Below, in pieces: positions 4,890 to 6,931 of a stretch of DNA of 6,931 nt (positions are counted from its first letter, which is position 1; the number at the start of each line of letters is the position of its first letter). The DNA comes from Saprospiraceae bacterium (GTDB lineage Bacteria; Bacteroidota; Bacteroidia; Chitinophagales; Saprospiraceae). Where the stretch lies: assembly GCA_020852155.1 (NCBI GenBank), contig JADZBJ010000423.1:1-6931 (forward strand), written 5' to 3'. Position numbers and translations under genes: made by a program. Below the pieces are notes generated by a model that made no database searches, had not been told where the DNA came from, and was given only the letters and a program-made list of their open reading frames with translations.

Positions 4890-6931
4890 AGCATTACCTG
4901 TTGCCCATTACAGGTAATACGCAGTGTATATACGCCTGCTGCCCATGCGCCTGTTTCCGGATATACATAATGCATTCCGGCAGTTTGATGGATTTGTGGC
5001 TGAATATCCTGTACCAGTCTTCCCATCGCATCAAACAATTGAATGGAAGCGTTACCGTCCTGAAGCATTTCATACTGGATCGTCGTGTATGATTCAAACG
5101 GATTCGGGAATGCAATGGCATTAAAGGGAGTAACAGCAGTTATGCCTGATCTGTCAGTAGAATTGTCAAGGAAGTACACGGTTGGCTGTGGTGTTTCGAC
5201 CTCCTTTTTTACAAGTGGCCTTGCCGAAGTACAAGGATCGCAAGCCTGAATACGCGCGGTGAAATTGCAGCCTGCCTGTGCCCAAAATCCTGGTTTCAGT
5301 CGTACGCTTTCGCCAGCCAGAAAACGAGCAGTAGAACCTGCTTGAACGACCACATCGCCGGATGTTTCGACATTTATGCGGGCGCGATAGTCGCCGGAAG
5401 CAGGATTATCCGTGACAATATGATTTTCCGGGCAGTCAATTTTTACATCGTTGTCATTGATGTCAAAAAAGATATTACCCGTACCGATTACCATGATTCG
5501 ACCAAACTGTGTGATGGCTGTAGGCGGAATGGGAACTGACTCCGAGCCGTCATTTGGCGTGTTTGAAGCCAGCAAAATAGAGAAGGTCTGCCCGCCATCC
5601 AGTGAAAGCCAGATGTCAACACCAGAGCAGTTTACAGGAGCAACATCAGTATTGGCTACAGCCCACTGAATCAATGTGCTTTCGCCAGCTAGCAGACAAC
5701 TTGGTTCGATACCTATTCCGTTTACCCTGAAGGGGCCGGAATTACCATCCACCGTAACGACAGCCGATGCCTCATCGGTGCAGCCGCCCGTTGCCACATT
5801 GTCGCGTACCGTCACATTGAAATTCAAGGTACGCGCCACAGAAGGCAATACTTCCCATGTCGGAGAAATATTATCAAGCAAATCCGACAGATTCGGGAAG
5901 TAGCGCACTGGCGAAGCGGTTGGGAAAACCGATCTGAACACTGGCCCGTTTGGCGCAAGCGGCGACGGCGGGTGCGTAATCAGTTGGTTATCCATTTGCT
6001 CCCAGGTATACGTTAGCGAATTGCCATCGGGGTCGCTGCCTGATGCTTGAAGTCGGAAAGGCGTACTGGCCGGAATGACAAAGCTTGTGCCGCCCGATAC
6101 ACTGACGGAAGGAGGGTTGTTGCCCGTCGCCATCGTCGTCGGGCAGGTATTACCAGTGCCTGCGGTAATATAGTTGGCAATCTGCAACAAACTGAAGGTG
6201 TGAAAATATCTATCTCTTGACCCTTGTACATCGCTCGAACCGCATGTGCCGCCATAAGACATAATAGTGCTGCCGCTGCCGGGTTCAAATGCGGCAGATG
6301 GTGTCAACTGCCCAGCCAACCCGCAAGAGCCGGCGGCGCCTTCGTTAAAAGTATGGTTCGCGCCAAACTGGTGCCCGAGTTCGTGCATTTCCAGTACGAA
6401 ATAACCGGCTGCATTGGAAGGGTTCATCACTGTAGCGCCGTCCGCTTTGTCGTTGTTGTTGCAGGCGTTGCCAATCTGTTGCGATAAACCATTGGCGCCC
6501 CCGTTTGCGCGTGTGCCATAAGCCCTGGCAACATCGTAATTGGCATCGCCGATAATGGCATCTACAACAACCTCGTTCTCGCCCGCCATGGTGCTGGCAT
6601 TACCGTCGGTAAAGCCGTCTGTGGCGGCGTTGGTAAAGATCAGCAGGTTGTTATTAGCTATTAATTGCAACCGCACCCCGATGTCTGACTGATAAATACC
6701 ATTAATGGAAGTTACCAACGTATTCAGGTTGGACATTACGCCCGTAACGCCGGTGGGGTCTAAAGGTAAATTGACAAAATCAGCAGTATATTCTGCTGTC
6801 GTAGCCAATGCAATACGATAGGTTCTCAGCTGGCAATCGCCAGCTTTTGCACTTTCCTGCGAAGGCGCAAAATCGCGAAGATTGATAGCCGCGCCTTCAT
6901 TGCCGCATGAAATTTCAAGGTCTGAAAAGCC
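4871..6931 (-). CDS. Secreted reprolysin-like metzincin protease with T9SS sorting domain, N-terminus outside the window
   Basis: The frame stays open from the right edge to the TAA at 4871-4873, giving 686 visible residues; a TTG at 6808 is inside the gene and not the start. It encodes a zinc endopeptidase expected to act on proteins at the cell surface or outside. Residues 1-35 look like the end of a propeptide or linker. The catalytic domain begins near CQLRTYRIALATTAEYT and carries the zinc motif HELGHQFGANH at 183-193 (ligands His183, His187, His193; catalytic Glu184) and the Met-turn STIMSYGGTCG around Met224. An Ig- or cadherin-like segment with SDPDGNSLTYTWEQ starts near 272, and a second beta-rich domain covers about 400-500. 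Residues about 501-564 resemble the T9SS-associated 3-coathanger stack domain (SVRLKPGFWAQAGCNF). Residues about 604-686 are a type A T9SS sorting domain (FPNPFESYTTIQY to the terminal VMLKVIKG). Export therefore needs a signal peptide beyond the edge and the type IX system, with C-terminal processing. The native substrate is unknown. Confidence 0.92.
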   Translation of the reverse strand, partial: GFSDLEISCGNEGAAINLRDFAPSQESAKAGDCQLRTYRIALATTAEYTADFVNLPLDPTGVTGVMSNLNTLVTSINGIYQSDIGVRLQLIANNNLLIFTNAATDGFTDGNASTMAGENEVVVDAIIGDANYDVARAYGTRANGGANGLSQQIGNACNNNDKADGATVMNPSNAAGYFVLEMHELGHQFGANHTFNEGAAGSCGLAGQLTPSAAFEPGSGSTIMSYGGTCGSSDVQGSRDRYFHTFSLLQIANYITAGTGNTCPTTMATGNNPPSVSVSGGTSFVIPASTPFRLQASGSDPDGNSLTYTWEQMDNQLITHPPSPLAPNGPVFRSVFPTASPVRYFPNLSDLLDNISPTWEVLPSVARTLNFNVTVRDNVATGGCTDEASAVVTVDGNSGPFRVNGIGIEPSCLLAGESTLIQWAVANTDVAPVNCSGVDIWLSLDGGQTFSILLASNTPNDGSESVPIPPTAITQFGRIMVIGTGNIFFDINDNDVKIDCPENHIVTDNPASGDYRARINVETSGDVVVQAGSTARFLAGESVRLKPGFWAQAGCNFTARIQACDPCTSARPLVKKEVETPQPTVYFLDNSTDRSGITAVTPFNAIAFPNPFESYTTIQYEMLQDGNASIQLFDAMGRLVQDIQPQIHQTAGMHYVYPETGAWAAGVYTLRITCNGQQVMLKVIKG

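Noticed and set aside
4871..6808. Treating TTG at 6808 as the protease start (645 residues)
   Set aside because: The frame continues upstream without a stop to the window edge, and the residues before 6808 (CQLRTYRIA) are part of the conserved start of the catalytic domain, so the gene is simply cut by the edge.

Overview
The window most likely comes from a member of the Bacteroidota, plausibly the Saprospiria/Chitinophagia side of the phylum, although the genus cannot be fixed from this sequence. The main evidence is the large cell-surface metalloprotease at the right end. It finishes in a type IX secretion system (T9SS) sorting domain and carries a T9SS-associated beta-rich stack domain just before it. 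The genes also lack clear Shine-Dalgarno sequences and have AT-rich leaders, which is usual in this phylum.

Layout, left to right. (1) Bases 1-248, minus strand: the N-terminal 82 codons of a RarA/MgsA-type AAA+ ATPase, cut by the window edge. (2) Bases 249-353: a short spacer holding decaying heptamer tandem repeats just upstream of the rarA start. (3) Bases 354-3365, minus strand: a 1003-residue exported protein made of two amidohydrolase halves. The N-terminal half has lost the usual metal ligands and the C-terminal half keeps a full set. (4) Bases 3366-3589: a divergent intergenic region with an exact 18-bp inverted repeat, one arm in front of each gene. (5) Bases 3590-4867, plus strand: a 425-residue exported amidohydrolase of the imidazolonepropionase-like/Xaa-Pro dipeptidase-like group with an intact binuclear metal site. 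(6) Bases 4871-6931, minus strand: the C-terminal 686 residues of a secreted metzincin (reprolysin-like) protease, whose N-terminus lies beyond the right edge. It converges on gene 5 with only three bases between the stop codons.

Taken together, genes 3, 5 and 6 look like protein- or peptide-processing functions outside the cytoplasm: a surface or secreted protease beside two exported metal hydrolases of a superfamily that includes dipeptidases. That they work together is an inference from position only. The two amidohydrolases are divergent and share a leader element, so co-regulation is a reasonable idea. The protease is convergent and so not in an operon with either. rarA is a housekeeping replication-repair gene and is probably unrelated.

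No mobile element, CRISPR array, tRNA or rRNA was recognised, and nothing amounts to a clearly new multi-gene system. The most unusual signals are the shared inverted-repeat leader, the short-period repeats before gene starts, and the half-dead two-domain amidohydrolase.
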